From an uncultured Actinomyces sp. (lineage in GTDB: Bacteria; Actinomycetota; Actinomycetes; Actinomycetales; Actinomycetaceae), in contig CABKMZ010000005.1 in NCBI GenBank assembly GCA_902373545.1, forward strand, positions 1 through 57,158: DNA of 57,158 nucleotides, in the 5' to 3' direction. Position 1 is the first letter of the stretch; each line of letters starts with the position of its first letter. Shown one piece after another: positions 45,251 through 53,851 of this stretch. Below the pieces are notes generated by a model that made no database searches, was not told the origin of the DNA, and saw nothing but the letters and a program-made list of their open reading frames with translations. Position numbers and translations under genes: made by a program.

Positions 45251-46351
45251 TTAATAGGTCATCTGCATCGCGGTGCGGACCTCGGACAGGGTCTGGTCCG
45301 CCTGCTCATTGGCACGTTCGTTGCCAGCGTGCAGGATGCTCAGCAGATAGTCTTCGTTGGCGATCAGCTCGGCGCGGCGCTCACGCAGGGGAGCGAGCAT
45401 CTCATTGAGGGACTCGATGACGAGCGCCTTGAGGGTGCCCGCGCCGGCGTCGCCGATGCGGTCCGCGATTGCCTCGGGTGCATCGCCCGTGGCCAGCGAG
45501 GCCAGCATCAGCAGGTTGGAAACCTCGGGTCGGCCGACCGGATCGAAGGTGATGCGACGCTGCGCGTCCGTCTTCGCCTTCTTCAGGATCTTCGCGGTTT
45601 CATCGGCGCTCATGCGCAGCTCGATCGTGTTACCGCGCGACTTCGACATCTTCTGTCCGTCCGTGCCCAGCAGCAACGGGACTTCGGACAGGAGGGCCTC
45701 GGGGCGGGGGAACACGGGACGCTCGGGGGTCGCGCGGCCGTAGCGCTTGTCGAAGCGCTGGGCGATCAGGCGTGCCTGCTCGAGGTGGGGGAGCTGGTCC
45801 TGACCCACGGGCACGATGTTCGCCTTGCAGAAGAGGATGTCGGCGGCCTGGTGGACCGGGTAGGTCAGCATGAGGCCCGTCATTGCGCGGCCCTCGGTGG
45901 CCTCCAGCTCGGCCTTCACCGTCGGGTTGCGGTGCAGCTCCGACTCCGTGACCAGGGAGAGGAACGGGAGCATCAGCTGGTTGAGGGCCGGGACCGCCGA
46001 GTGGTTGAAGATCGTGGAGCGCTCCGGGTCGATGCCCGCGGCGAGGTAGTCGGCAACGAGGCCGAGGACGCGCTCGCGAATCGGGCCCACGCCGTCGCGG
46101 TCGGTGATCACCTGGTAGTCGGCGACCAGAACCCAGGTCTCCACGCCGCGGTTCTGCAGCAGCACGCGGTTGCGCAGCGTGCCGAAGTAGTGGCCCAGGT
46201 GGAGGTGGCCCGTGGGGCGGTCACCCGTGAGGATGCGGAAACGCGAGGGGTCCTGGTCGATCGCCAGGTCAATTTCGGCGCTGCGGGCCTTGGAGCGGGC
46301 CAGCGAGGCGTCGGAGGTTGCGGTTTCCAGGGCATCTTCACTGCGAGTCAT
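45251..46351 (-). CDS. trpS: Tryptophan-tRNA ligase
   Basis: A 366-residue class I synthetase charging tRNA-Trp. The HIGH-type motif is G-D-R-P-T-G-H-L-H-L-G-H-Y-F-G and the KMSKS loop is G-Q-K-M-S-K-S-R-G-N. Most bacterial TrpRS have P-S/T-G-x-x-T/H-I/L-G-N-Y, so this belongs to the second bacterial subtype, with L-G-H-Y. That subtype includes the auxiliary, sometimes indolmycin-tolerant enzymes of Streptomyces and Deinococcus (from memory; not tested here). About 30 residues precede the catalytic core. It lies between glgX and the small membrane gene. Confidence 0.95.
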   Translation of the reverse strand: MTRSEDALETATSDASLARSKARSAEIDLAIDQDPSRFRILTGDRPTGHLHLGHYFGTLRNRVLLQNRGVETWVLVADYQVITDRDGVGPIRERVLGLVADYLAAGIDPERSTIFNHSAVPALNQLMLPFLSLVTESELHRNPTVKAELEATEGRAMTGLMLTYPVHQAADILFCKANIVPVGQDQLPHLEQARLIAQRFDKRYGRATPERPVFPRPEALLSEVPLLLGTDGQKMSKSRGNTIELRMSADETAKILKKAKTDAQRRITFDPVGRPEVSNLLMLASLATGDAPEAIADRIGDAGAGTLKALVIESLNEMLAPLRERRAELIANEDYLLSILHAGNERANEQADQTLSEVRTAMQMTY

Positions 46352-46395
46352 GCGTTGATCCTAACGAGTGGGGGAGGGAAATGTAAAAAAGGGAC

Positions 46396-48684
46396 TCAGT
46401 TTTCCGGCTGGAACGCGATGTCGGAGAGCAGGATCGTCACGGACAGGGCATCGATCGTCAGCGTGGAGCGAGGGGCGACGTGCTCGACCTCAAGGGAGAG
46501 CTCATCGGGGTCGAGCGAGGAGCCGACGCCGCCGTCCGCCGGGGTCTCCCACACGGTGGAGTACGCGATCAGCCAGTCCAGGTCGTGGCCTTCGGGCAGG
46601 GTGACCTCGGCGTCGTTGAGGTTCGCATTGATGATGACGAGGGCGTCACGGTCGCCCCACTTGACGCCCGAGCGCAGCATCTGGAAGGTGCGGTGACGTG
46701 AGTCCGTCCAGCCGTAGTCCGGCATCGGCGTGCCCTGGGCGGTGTACCACGACAGGTCGGCGATGGAGTCCCCGCCGAAGGGTCGCCCGGTCGCGAAGGA
46801 GTCGGGGCGCAGCACCGGGTGCGCCTTGCGCAGGGCGATCAGCCAGGAGACGGCGTCGATCTGGGCCTGCTGGCCCTCGGCCAGGTCCCAGTCGACCCAG
46901 GAGATCGGGCCGTCTTGGCAGTAGGCGTTGTTGTTGCCGTACTGGGTGCGTCCGAACTCGTCGCCGCCCGTGAGCATGGGCGTTCCCGAGGAGACGAACA
47001 TGGTGGCCAGGATGTTGCGCTGCGAGCGCGCGCGCAGCTGCGCGATCGGCATGTTGGCCAGGATTCGGTAGGGCGTCGCGGAATCAGGGTGGGTCGCGCC
47101 CGACGCGAGCGTTCCCTCGAGGCCGTGGTTCCACGAGCGGTTATCGTCTGAGCCGTCGCGGTTGTTCTCGAGATTGTCCTTGTTGTGCTTGTGGTCGTAG
47201 GCGGTCATGTCCGCCAGGGTGAAGCCATCGTGCGCGGTCACGAAGTTAATGGAGGCGCGCGGTCCGCGCAGCCGACCCAGCCCATGATCAAAGACGTCCC
47301 GGGATCCGGACAAGCGGGTCGCCAGGTCGTTGGGGCCGAACACGATGTGGCCCGAGGCCTGGGCGCGCACATCCGCCAGCCAGAAGTTACGCAGGGCACC
47401 ACGGTAGTGGTCGTTCCACTCGGAGAATGGAACGGGAAAGTTGCCGGTTTGCCAGCCGCCGGGGCCGACGTCCCAAGGCTCGGCAATGAGCTTGGTGTGG
47501 GCCAGGATGTCGTCCGTGGCCATCGCGATGAGGAGCGGGTGCATCGGGCTAAAGCCGGTGGCAAAACGCCCCAGCGTCGCAGCCAGGTCGAAGCGGAAGC
47601 CGTCCACTCCCATGTCGCGCACCCAGTAGCGCAGCGAGTCGAGGACCATCTGGATAGTCCGGGGATTGTCCATGTTCATCGTGTTGCCGGTGCCGGTCAC
47701 GTCGATGCTCTGAACCGGGCGTGAGTTCGTGTGACGGTAGTACATGTCGGAGTCCAGGCCGCGCCACGACAGGGAGGGGCCTGCGTCTCCGCCTTCGCAG
47801 GTGTGGTTGTAGACGACGTCGAGGATGACCTCAATGCCTGCCTTGTGCAGGAGGGAGACCATTCCGCGGAACTCGTCGACGACGGCCTGGGCACCGCGGG
47901 CCCGCGAGTCGGCGGTCGCGTAGGAGGGTTCGGGCGCGAAGAAGGACAGCGTCGAGTAGCCCCAGTAGTTCGTCAGGCCACGCTCGGTGAGGAAAGGCTC
48001 ATCGCACTTGGCGTGGATCGGCAGCAGCTCCACGGCCGTAACTCCCAGGTCCTTGAGGTAGGACACGGACGCCGGGTGGGCCAGGCCCGCGTAGGTGCCG
48101 CGCAGAGGCTCGGGCACGCCGGGCATGTTCTTGGTGAATCCCTTGACGTGGATCTCGTAGATGACCGAGGTCTCCCAGGGGATGTCGGGCTGGGGGATGA
48201 TCGGGAAGGAGGGCTCGACCACGACCGAGCGCGGCATGTAGGGAGCGGAATCGATGGGGGAGCGACGCATCGGGTATTCCGACGGGTACAGATCCTCGTC
48301 CACGCTGTGGGCGTACACGGCGGGCTTCATGTCCACGAACCCGTCCACGCCGCGCCCGTAGGGGTCCAGCAGGAGCTTGTGGGAGTTAAAGAACTTGCCG
48401 CCGTCCGGGTCCCAGGTGCCGTGCGCGCGGAATCCATAGCGTGTGCCCGCACCGTAGCCCGGAATGTGCCCGTGCCACACGCCGGTCTTCGGACCCAGCA
48501 GAGCGAAGCGCGTCTCAGCCCCGGCCTCGTCGAAGATGCACATGTCCACCCCCGAGGCGTTGCGCGCGATCACCGCGACGTCGAGCCCGTCGCCCGACGG
48601 GTAGACGCCCAGGCTGGTGGGCTGCGGGTTAGGTTCGGTGACGCGCCGTGTGGGAGCAGGGGACGAGCCGGATCGCTCGGACAT
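46396..48684 (-). CDS. glgX: Glycogen debranching enzyme GlgX
   Basis: A 762-residue GH13 isoamylase-type enzyme that cuts alpha-1,6 branches from phosphorylase-trimmed glycogen. CBM48-type N-terminal domain: Y-P-S-G-D-G-L-D-V-A-V, W-H-G-H-I-P-G-Y-G-A-G-T-R-Y-G-F-R. Catalytic sites: G-F-R-F-D-L-A-A-T-L-G (Asp near 363) and L-I-A-E-P-W-D-V-G-P-G-G (Glu near 397); F-V-T-A-H-D-G-F-T-L supplies the third acid. It is the first minus-strand gene of the trpS side and starts 235 bases from the divergent etfB. A T-rich run (CCCTTTTTTAC on the minus strand) directly follows its stop. Confidence 0.96.
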   Translation of the reverse strand: MSERSGSSPAPTRRVTEPNPQPTSLGVYPSGDGLDVAVIARNASGVDMCIFDEAGAETRFALLGPKTGVWHGHIPGYGAGTRYGFRAHGTWDPDGGKFFNSHKLLLDPYGRGVDGFVDMKPAVYAHSVDEDLYPSEYPMRRSPIDSAPYMPRSVVVEPSFPIIPQPDIPWETSVIYEIHVKGFTKNMPGVPEPLRGTYAGLAHPASVSYLKDLGVTAVELLPIHAKCDEPFLTERGLTNYWGYSTLSFFAPEPSYATADSRARGAQAVVDEFRGMVSLLHKAGIEVILDVVYNHTCEGGDAGPSLSWRGLDSDMYYRHTNSRPVQSIDVTGTGNTMNMDNPRTIQMVLDSLRYWVRDMGVDGFRFDLAATLGRFATGFSPMHPLLIAMATDDILAHTKLIAEPWDVGPGGWQTGNFPVPFSEWNDHYRGALRNFWLADVRAQASGHIVFGPNDLATRLSGSRDVFDHGLGRLRGPRASINFVTAHDGFTLADMTAYDHKHNKDNLENNRDGSDDNRSWNHGLEGTLASGATHPDSATPYRILANMPIAQLRARSQRNILATMFVSSGTPMLTGGDEFGRTQYGNNNAYCQDGPISWVDWDLAEGQQAQIDAVSWLIALRKAHPVLRPDSFATGRPFGGDSIADLSWYTAQGTPMPDYGWTDSRHRTFQMLRSGVKWGDRDALVIINANLNDAEVTLPEGHDLDWLIAYSTVWETPADGGVGSSLDPDELSLEVEHVAPRSTLTIDALSVTILLSDIAFQPEN

Positions 48685-48919
48685 AAAAATGCGCCTCTTC
48701 CTGGTGAACCCCTGATGGAGTCATTGCCTCATAAATATAGTTGCCCCCCATCATACGTGACCGACAACAAGGCGGTCGGATCGTCGGGAAAAAGACCTAT
48801 GGGAAGGCGCATAGAACGTGCGCACACACAGGAGGGTGCCCCGCGCGCGGACTGTGGTGTGCGCCGGTGAGGTGACCCTCATATGGGCGAGGGGCCAGGA
48901 ATGTGGCACGCTAGAAGCC
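48685..48919. promoter_or_regulatory. Divergent region between glgX and etfB
   Basis: 235 non-coding bases. The AT-richest part (48730-48745, around ATAAATATAG) is on the glgX side. Near etfB there is an inverted repeat TGAGG-TGAC-CCTCA (48868-48881), 38 bases before the start. I see no complete promoter pair on either strand. Confidence 0.35.
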
Positions 48920-49723
48920 ATGAGAATTGTCGTGTGTGTGAAGCATGTCCCAGACATGCAGTCCGAACGCCGTTTTGAGGGCGGCCGCCTGGTGCGCGGT
49001 GAGGACGATGTGCTCAACGAACTGGATGAGAACGCCATCGAGGCTGCGGTCCAGCTCAAGGAAAACGAAGAGGACGCTGGCCGCGAGGCCGAGGTCATCG
49101 CCCTGACCATGGGCCCCGAGGACGCCGAGGACGCGCTCATGCGCGCCCTGCAAATGGGCGCGGACCGCGCCTTCCTGGTCTCTGACGAGTTCCTCGAGGG
49201 CTCCGACGTTATTACGACGGCCTCCGTGCTCTCCGTCGCGATCGCGAAGATCTCCGACGAGTGCGGCCCCGTCGACCTGGTTGTCACCGGCATGGCGTCC
49301 CTCGACGCGATGACCTCCATGCTGCCCGGCGCCCTGGCCGCCAAGGCCCACATGCCGTTGCTGGGCCTGGCCCGCACGCTGAGCGTCGAGGACGGCGTCG
49401 CCACGATCGAACGCTCCGTTGACGGCTTTACCGAGACGCTGCGCGCGGCCCTGCCCGCCGTCGTCTCCGTGACCGACCAGATCAACGAGCCGCGCTACCC
49501 GGCCTTCGCGGCGATGAAGGCCGCGCGCAAGAAGCCCCTGGACCAGTGGGGCATCGACGACCTCGTCGAGGTTCCCGGCGGGCAGGATCTGGTGCTTCGC
49601 CGCGCGCTGACCTCCGTGACCTTCAGCGAGGAGAACGTGCGCGATGGTTCGGGCACGATCATCCAGGACGCCGGCGAGGGCGGGCGTGCGCTGGCCGACT
49701 ACATTCTTTCGGTGGTGAAGTGA
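48920..49723 (+). CDS. etfB: Electron transfer flavoprotein subunit beta
   Basis: A 267-residue subunit binding AMP and forming the FAD electron carrier with EtfA. The family start is M-R-I-V-V-C-V-K-H-V-P-D-M, then L-N-E-L-D-E-N-A-I-E-A-A and the A-L-T-M-G-P block. D-L-V-V-T-G-M-A-S-L-D lies near 130. ATG 48920 is chosen; the frame is open upstream but without family sequence. etfA starts one base after its stop. No acyl-CoA dehydrogenase or ETF oxidoreductase is nearby. Confidence 0.94.
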   Translation: MRIVVCVKHVPDMQSERRFEGGRLVRGEDDVLNELDENAIEAAVQLKENEEDAGREAEVIALTMGPEDAEDALMRALQMGADRAFLVSDEFLEGSDVITTASVLSVAIAKISDECGPVDLVVTGMASLDAMTSMLPGALAAKAHMPLLGLARTLSVEDGVATIERSVDGFTETLRAALPAVVSVTDQINEPRYPAFAAMKAARKKPLDQWGIDDLVEVPGGQDLVLRRALTSVTFSEENVRDGSGTIIQDAGEGGRALADYILSVVK

Positions 49724-49724
49724 C

Positions 49725-50702
49725 ATGACGCAGCAGATGAGTTCCCCGATCCTTGTCCTGGCCGACCAGTCCGGGACGCACCTGACGTCCCTGGCCCGCC
49801 AGGCGGTCACCCTGGCCGCTTCCCTGACCTCCGCCGACGTCGTCGCCCTGTCTGTGGCCCCCACGCCGGACGTGGCAGCCCTGTCCGAGCTGGGCGCGAC
49901 CCGCGTGCTGCACGCCGACCTGGGTCCCTCCGGTCATTCCTCGGTGGTTGCCTCCGACGCGGTCATCGCCGCGCTGGGCACCGACTCCTACGGCCTCGTG
50001 CTGCTGTGCTCGGACTACCGTGGCCGCGAGATTGCCGGTCGCGTCGCCGCCCTGACCGAGGCCGGCGTCATCTCCGGTGCCTCCTCCGTGTCCTTCGACG
50101 GTGGCGTCCTCCAGGTCGGCAAGACCGCTCTGGGTGGCTCCTGGTCGATGGGCATCGTCCTGGAGGGCCAGACCCCCATCGTGGGTATTTCCTCCGGCGT
50201 CATTGACGAGGCCCCGGTGGCCTCGCCCGCCTCCCTGACCCCCGAGCCGTTGGCCGTCGAGCTGAGCGCGGAAGCAGCGGCGGTTGAGGTCGTGTCCTTC
50301 GTGGCAGACGAGGAGGACGGCGTGTCCCTGACCGACGCCTCCACCGTCGTGTGTGGCGGCCGTGGCGTCGACGGCGACTTTGAGCTGGTCCGCTCCCTGG
50401 CTGGCGCCCTGGGTGGCGCCGTGGGCGCGACCCGCGTGGCCTGCGACGAGGGCTGGGCCCCGCGATCCGAGCAGATCGGCCAGACCGGTCTGACTGTCAC
50501 CCCGAACCTGTACATCGGCCTGGGTGTCTCCGGCGCGATCCACCACACGGTGGGCATGCAGTCCGCCGCCCACATCGTCGCCGTGTGTGACGACCCGGAC
50601 GCCCCGATCTTCGAGATCGCGGACTTCGGCGTGGTCGGCGACGTCACCGAGGTGGTCCCGGCCGCCCTGGCGATCATCGAGGAGGCGCGCTCCCAGGCGT
50701 GA
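49725..50702 (+). CDS. etfA: Electron transfer flavoprotein subunit alpha
   Basis: A 325-residue FAD-binding subunit. The C-terminal FAD domain reads P-N-L-Y-I-G-L-G-V-S-G-A-I-H-H-T-V-G-M and D-P-D-A-P-I-F-E-I-A-D-F-G-V-V-G-D. The usual Gln before the His is His here, and K/N residues in I-V-A-I-N-x-D are replaced by I-V-A-V-C-D-D, small departures from the consensus. It overlaps the cysteine desulfurase gene by GTGA, the conserved actinobacterial order etfB-etfA-desulfurase-mnmA. Confidence 0.94.
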   Translation: MTQQMSSPILVLADQSGTHLTSLARQAVTLAASLTSADVVALSVAPTPDVAALSELGATRVLHADLGPSGHSSVVASDAVIAALGTDSYGLVLLCSDYRGREIAGRVAALTEAGVISGASSVSFDGGVLQVGKTALGGSWSMGIVLEGQTPIVGISSGVIDEAPVASPASLTPEPLAVELSAEAAAVEVVSFVADEEDGVSLTDASTVVCGGRGVDGDFELVRSLAGALGGAVGATRVACDEGWAPRSEQIGQTGLTVTPNLYIGLGVSGAIHHTVGMQSAAHIVAVCDDPDAPIFEIADFGVVGDVTEVVPAALAIIEEARSQA

Positions 50703-51928
50703 GCGTCTACCTCGACCACGCGGCCACGACGCCGCTGCGCGAGTGTGCGCTTGACGCGTGGACCCGCGCCCAGCGTGACCTGGCTGCAACTCCCGGCAAT
50801 CCCGCCGCCCTCCACTTCGGAGGGCGGCGGGCCCGTCGCATGCTCGACGACGCGCGCGAACAGGTCGCTCGCGCCCTGGGCGCGGACATCCACGAGGTCA
50901 TCTTCACCTCGGGGGCAACGGAATCCGACGCGCTCGGCGTCATGGCGGCGGCCCGGGGAATGCGCGGCCGTGACGGTGAGCGCGACCTGATCGTCGTCTC
51001 CGGCCTCGAGCACGACGCGGTTGCCCATCAGCGCGAGGTTGCCTCTCGTGAGGGCTTCTCCTGGGAGGTTCTGCCCGTGGATGCGGGTGGCCGCTCGGTG
51101 CTGCCCGCTGGGTCCGGTGACGACCTGCCTGGCGTGCCCGAGGACGGCGCCCCGGCCTCGTGGGAGGGGCGCCTCGCGCTCGGCTCCATGACCCTCGTGT
51201 CCTCCGAGATTGGCACGATTCAGCCGGTCGCAGACTTCGCTGAGCTCATGCACGCCAGCGGAGGCCTCGTCCATTCCGATGCCGCCCAAGCCATCCCCAC
51301 ACTGGACGTGTCCTTTGCGGAACTCGGCCTGGATCTCATGAGCGTGGGCGGACACAAGGTCGGTGCCCCCGCTGGCATCGGCGTTCTCCTCGCCCGGCGT
51401 GGCATCCCCATGACGACTGACCGGCCCGGCGGTGGCCACGAGCGATCGATTCGCTCGGGCACGCCCGACGTCGCGGGCGCCTGCGCGCTCGCAGCCGCAC
51501 TCACCGAGGTCGTCGCCGAGCGCTCAGCTTTCGCCGCCCGCGCGGCCGACCTGCGCGCGCACCTGCTGTCCCACCTGCCGGAGGGAACGTATCCGACCGT
51601 GGGGGAGTCGGCCTCGTCGAGCGCGATCATCCACTTGTCCCTGCCCACCGCCCGCCCCGAGGCCGTGCTCATGGCCTTCGACATGGCCGGGATCGCCGTG
51701 TCCGCCGGGTCCGCCTGTCACGCGGGGGTCACGCGCCCCTCCGAGATCGTCATGGCGATGGGCCGCAGCGAGGAGCAGGCGCTCGGCGTCCTTCGTGTCT
51801 CGCTCGGCCATGAGACGACCCGCGACGATATCGACGCCTTCCTGGCCGCCCTGCCCGTGGCTATCCGCGCGGGTGCCGCCCTGGACGGCGTCGCCCACGT
51901 GCGTAACGAACGAAACGAGGGACGCTAG
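50699..51928 (+). CDS. Cysteine desulfurase (NifS/IscS family)
   Basis: A 409-residue PLP enzyme taking sulfur from cysteine. Y-L-D-H-A-A-T-T-P is at the N terminus, and the PLP lysine is in S-V-G-G-H-K-V-G-A-P (Lys220). The persulfide Cys is in S-A-G-S-A-C-H-A-G (Cys340), with a longer loop typical of the NifS/IscS class I enzymes. It directly precedes mnmA, so its likely job is to supply sulfur for tRNA 2-thiouridine; Fe-S assembly is possible too. GTG 50699 start within the etfA stop. Confidence 0.93.
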   Translation: MSVYLDHAATTPLRECALDAWTRAQRDLAATPGNPAALHFGGRRARRMLDDAREQVARALGADIHEVIFTSGATESDALGVMAAARGMRGRDGERDLIVVSGLEHDAVAHQREVASREGFSWEVLPVDAGGRSVLPAGSGDDLPGVPEDGAPASWEGRLALGSMTLVSSEIGTIQPVADFAELMHASGGLVHSDAAQAIPTLDVSFAELGLDLMSVGGHKVGAPAGIGVLLARRGIPMTTDRPGGGHERSIRSGTPDVAGACALAAALTEVVAERSAFAARAADLRAHLLSHLPEGTYPTVGESASSSAIIHLSLPTARPEAVLMAFDMAGIAVSAGSACHAGVTRPSEIVMAMGRSEEQALGVLRVSLGHETTRDDIDAFLAALPVAIRAGAALDGVAHVRNERNEGR

Positions 51929-53014
51929 ATGCGAGTTCTGGCAGCACTGTCCGGCGGCGTGGACTCCGCCGTCGCCGCCGCGAAGGCCGTGGAAGCCGGG
52001 CACGACGTCGTCGGCGTCCACATGGCCCTGTCCTCCCAGCCCCAGGAGTGCCGCATCGGATCGCGCGGATGCTGCTCGATCGAGGACGCCGGGGACGCTG
52101 CGCGCGCCGCCGAGATCATCGGCATCCCCTTCTACGTGTGGGACCTGGCGAGCGAATTTGAGCAGACCGTCATCACCGACTTCGTCGCCCAGTACAAGGC
52201 CGGGCGCACCCCCAACCCCTGCGTGCGCTGCAACGAGTTCGTCAAGTTCCGCGAGCTCGCCAGCCGCGCCCGGGCGCTCGGCTTCGATGCGGTGTGCACC
52301 GGCCACTACGCCGCCATCGTCGATGGCGAAGCTGGGCCCGAGCTGCACCGCGGCGCCGACAACCTCAAGGACCAGTCCTACGTGCTGGCCGTCATGGGCT
52401 CCGAGGAACTGACCCGCGTCGTCCTGCCGCTGGGGGATGCCCCCAACAAGGCGTGGGTACGCGCCGAGGCCGAGCGCCTGGGCCTGGGCGTGTCCAACAA
52501 GCCCGACTCCTACGACATCTGCTTTATCCCCGACGGGGACACCCAGGGCTTCCTCCGCGCCCACCTGGGCAGCGCGCAGGGGGACATCGTGACCCCCGAG
52601 GGGGACGTGCTGGGCCAGCATGAGGGCTACTGGAACTACACGGTCGGCCAACGCAAGGGCCTGGGGATCGGCGCGCCCGCCCCCGACGGGCGTCCTCGAT
52701 ACGTCCTGGAGACGCGGCCGGAGACCAACCAGGTCGTCGTCGGCGCCTCCGAGCTGCTGTCCATTTCGCGCATCGACGCGACCGACGCCGTGTGGCTGGC
52801 CTCCGACGACGACGCAGCCGACGCCGCCGACCTCTTCGTACAGCTGCGCGCTCACGGCGCGCCCGTACCCGTGGCCCGGCTGCGGCGCGACGCGGAGCGG
52901 ATCGAGGTTGAGCTCGAGGAGAGCGCGCGTGGCGTGGCCCGCGGCCAGTCCATGGTCGTCTACCGGGGCACCCGAGTCCTGGGCGAAGGCACCATCAACG
53001 CGACCGCGCGCTGA
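51929..53014 (+). CDS. mnmA: tRNA 2-thiouridylase
   Basis: A 361-residue enzyme adding sulfur to U34 of tRNA-Lys, -Glu and -Gln. The PP-loop is S-G-G-V-D-S (8-13). The catalytic Cys pair is Cys98 (N-P-C-V-R-C-N) and Cys198 (Y-D-I-C-F-I-P). G-H-Y-A and G-Q-R-K-G-L-G-I are present. It starts at the base right after the desulfurase stop, which fits direct sulfur hand-over. The gene ends 162 bases before a tRNA-Leu gene. Confidence 0.96.
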   Translation: MRVLAALSGGVDSAVAAAKAVEAGHDVVGVHMALSSQPQECRIGSRGCCSIEDAGDAARAAEIIGIPFYVWDLASEFEQTVITDFVAQYKAGRTPNPCVRCNEFVKFRELASRARALGFDAVCTGHYAAIVDGEAGPELHRGADNLKDQSYVLAVMGSEELTRVVLPLGDAPNKAWVRAEAERLGLGVSNKPDSYDICFIPDGDTQGFLRAHLGSAQGDIVTPEGDVLGQHEGYWNYTVGQRKGLGIGAPAPDGRPRYVLETRPETNQVVVGASELLSISRIDATDAVWLASDDDAADAADLFVQLRAHGAPVPVARLRRDAERIEVELEESARGVARGQSMVVYRGTRVLGEGTINATAR

Positions 53015-53161
53015 GGCTCGCTGTGCGCACGGCTTTGCCGGGTCCTCCCGCCGCTCTTGACAGGTGTGCCTCCCAGCTCGCCGTTCGCGAGAGTGAACGT
53101 GCTACCCGAGTCGGCGCCGGCCTCGTCCCCGCGGTGTTCGGACGGGGCCGCGACCATCGGC

Positions 53162-53167
53162 TAGACT
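53162..53167 (+). promoter_or_regulatory. -10 element of the tRNA-Leu gene
   Basis: TAGACT ends nine bases before the mature tRNA start, a plausible placement for a short 5' leader. The -35 is weak (TTCGGA at 19-base spacing). The rest of 53015-53150 shows no gene. Confidence 0.45.
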
Positions 53168-53176
53168 GGGGTGCGC

Positions 53177-53257
<81 letters not shown>

Positions 53258-53306
53258 CAGGGTGGCCCCCTCGCAGCGGGGGAGAGCTCCCCATAGACTG
53301 AGGGGC

Positions 53307-53780
53307 ATGAGCACTTTGGATATCGGCCAGCAGGCCCCCGATTTCACCGTCGAAACCACCCAGGGAACCCTCACCCTGTCCGACCTCCTCGCCGCCTCCT
53401 CGCGCGGCGTCGTCGTCTACTTCTACCCGAAGGCCTCCACGCCCGGCTGCACGAAGGAGGCCTGCGATTTCCGCGATTCCCTCGCCTCCTTGCAGGGGGC
53501 TGGCTACTCGGTGATCGGCGTGTCCGCCGACTCGATGGCTGCGCTTGAGCGCTTCACGGAGAAGCAGTCCCTCACCTTCCCGCTGGCTTCCGATCCTGAG
53601 CACCATATTCTCGAGGCGTACGGCGCGTGGGGTGAGAAGAAGAACTACGGGCGCACCTACGTGGGCATCATTCGCTCGACCGTGGTTGTCGCTCCTGATG
53701 GCACCGTGGCGCTGGCGCAGTACAACGTCAAGGCGACCGGGCACGTCGCGCGGCTGCGCAAGGCTCTGGGTATCGACTAA
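53307..53780 (+). CDS. bcp: Thioredoxin-dependent thiol peroxidase (Bcp/PrxQ type peroxiredoxin)
   Basis: A 157-residue peroxiredoxin that reduces hydroperoxides. The peroxidatic Cys48 and resolving Cys53 are in T-P-G-C-T-K-E-A-C-D-F-R-D, the five-residue spacing of the PrxQ/BCP class. D-I-G-Q-Q-A-P-D-F at the N terminus and A-Y-G-A-W-G-E-K-K-N-Y-G are typical. ATG 53307 follows GAGGGGC; the open frame upstream runs through the tRNA and is not coding. Confidence 0.95.
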   Translation: MSTLDIGQQAPDFTVETTQGTLTLSDLLAASSRGVVVYFYPKASTPGCTKEACDFRDSLASLQGAGYSVIGVSADSMAALERFTEKQSLTFPLASDPEHHILEAYGAWGEKKNYGRTYVGIIRSTVVVAPDGTVALAQYNVKATGHVARLRKALGID

Positions 53781-53851
53781 CCTCTTGCTTCCTGAGTAAT
53801 CAACGCTTATGCTTGTTCGACAAGTACAAGTGTCGTGTTGATGGAGGACTC

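Noticed and set aside
53057..53062. Perfect TTGACA as -35 of the tRNA-Leu promoter
   Set aside because: At 16-19 base spacing there is no -10-like sequence, and it is about 120 bases from the tRNA. The TAGACT at 53162 fits better.
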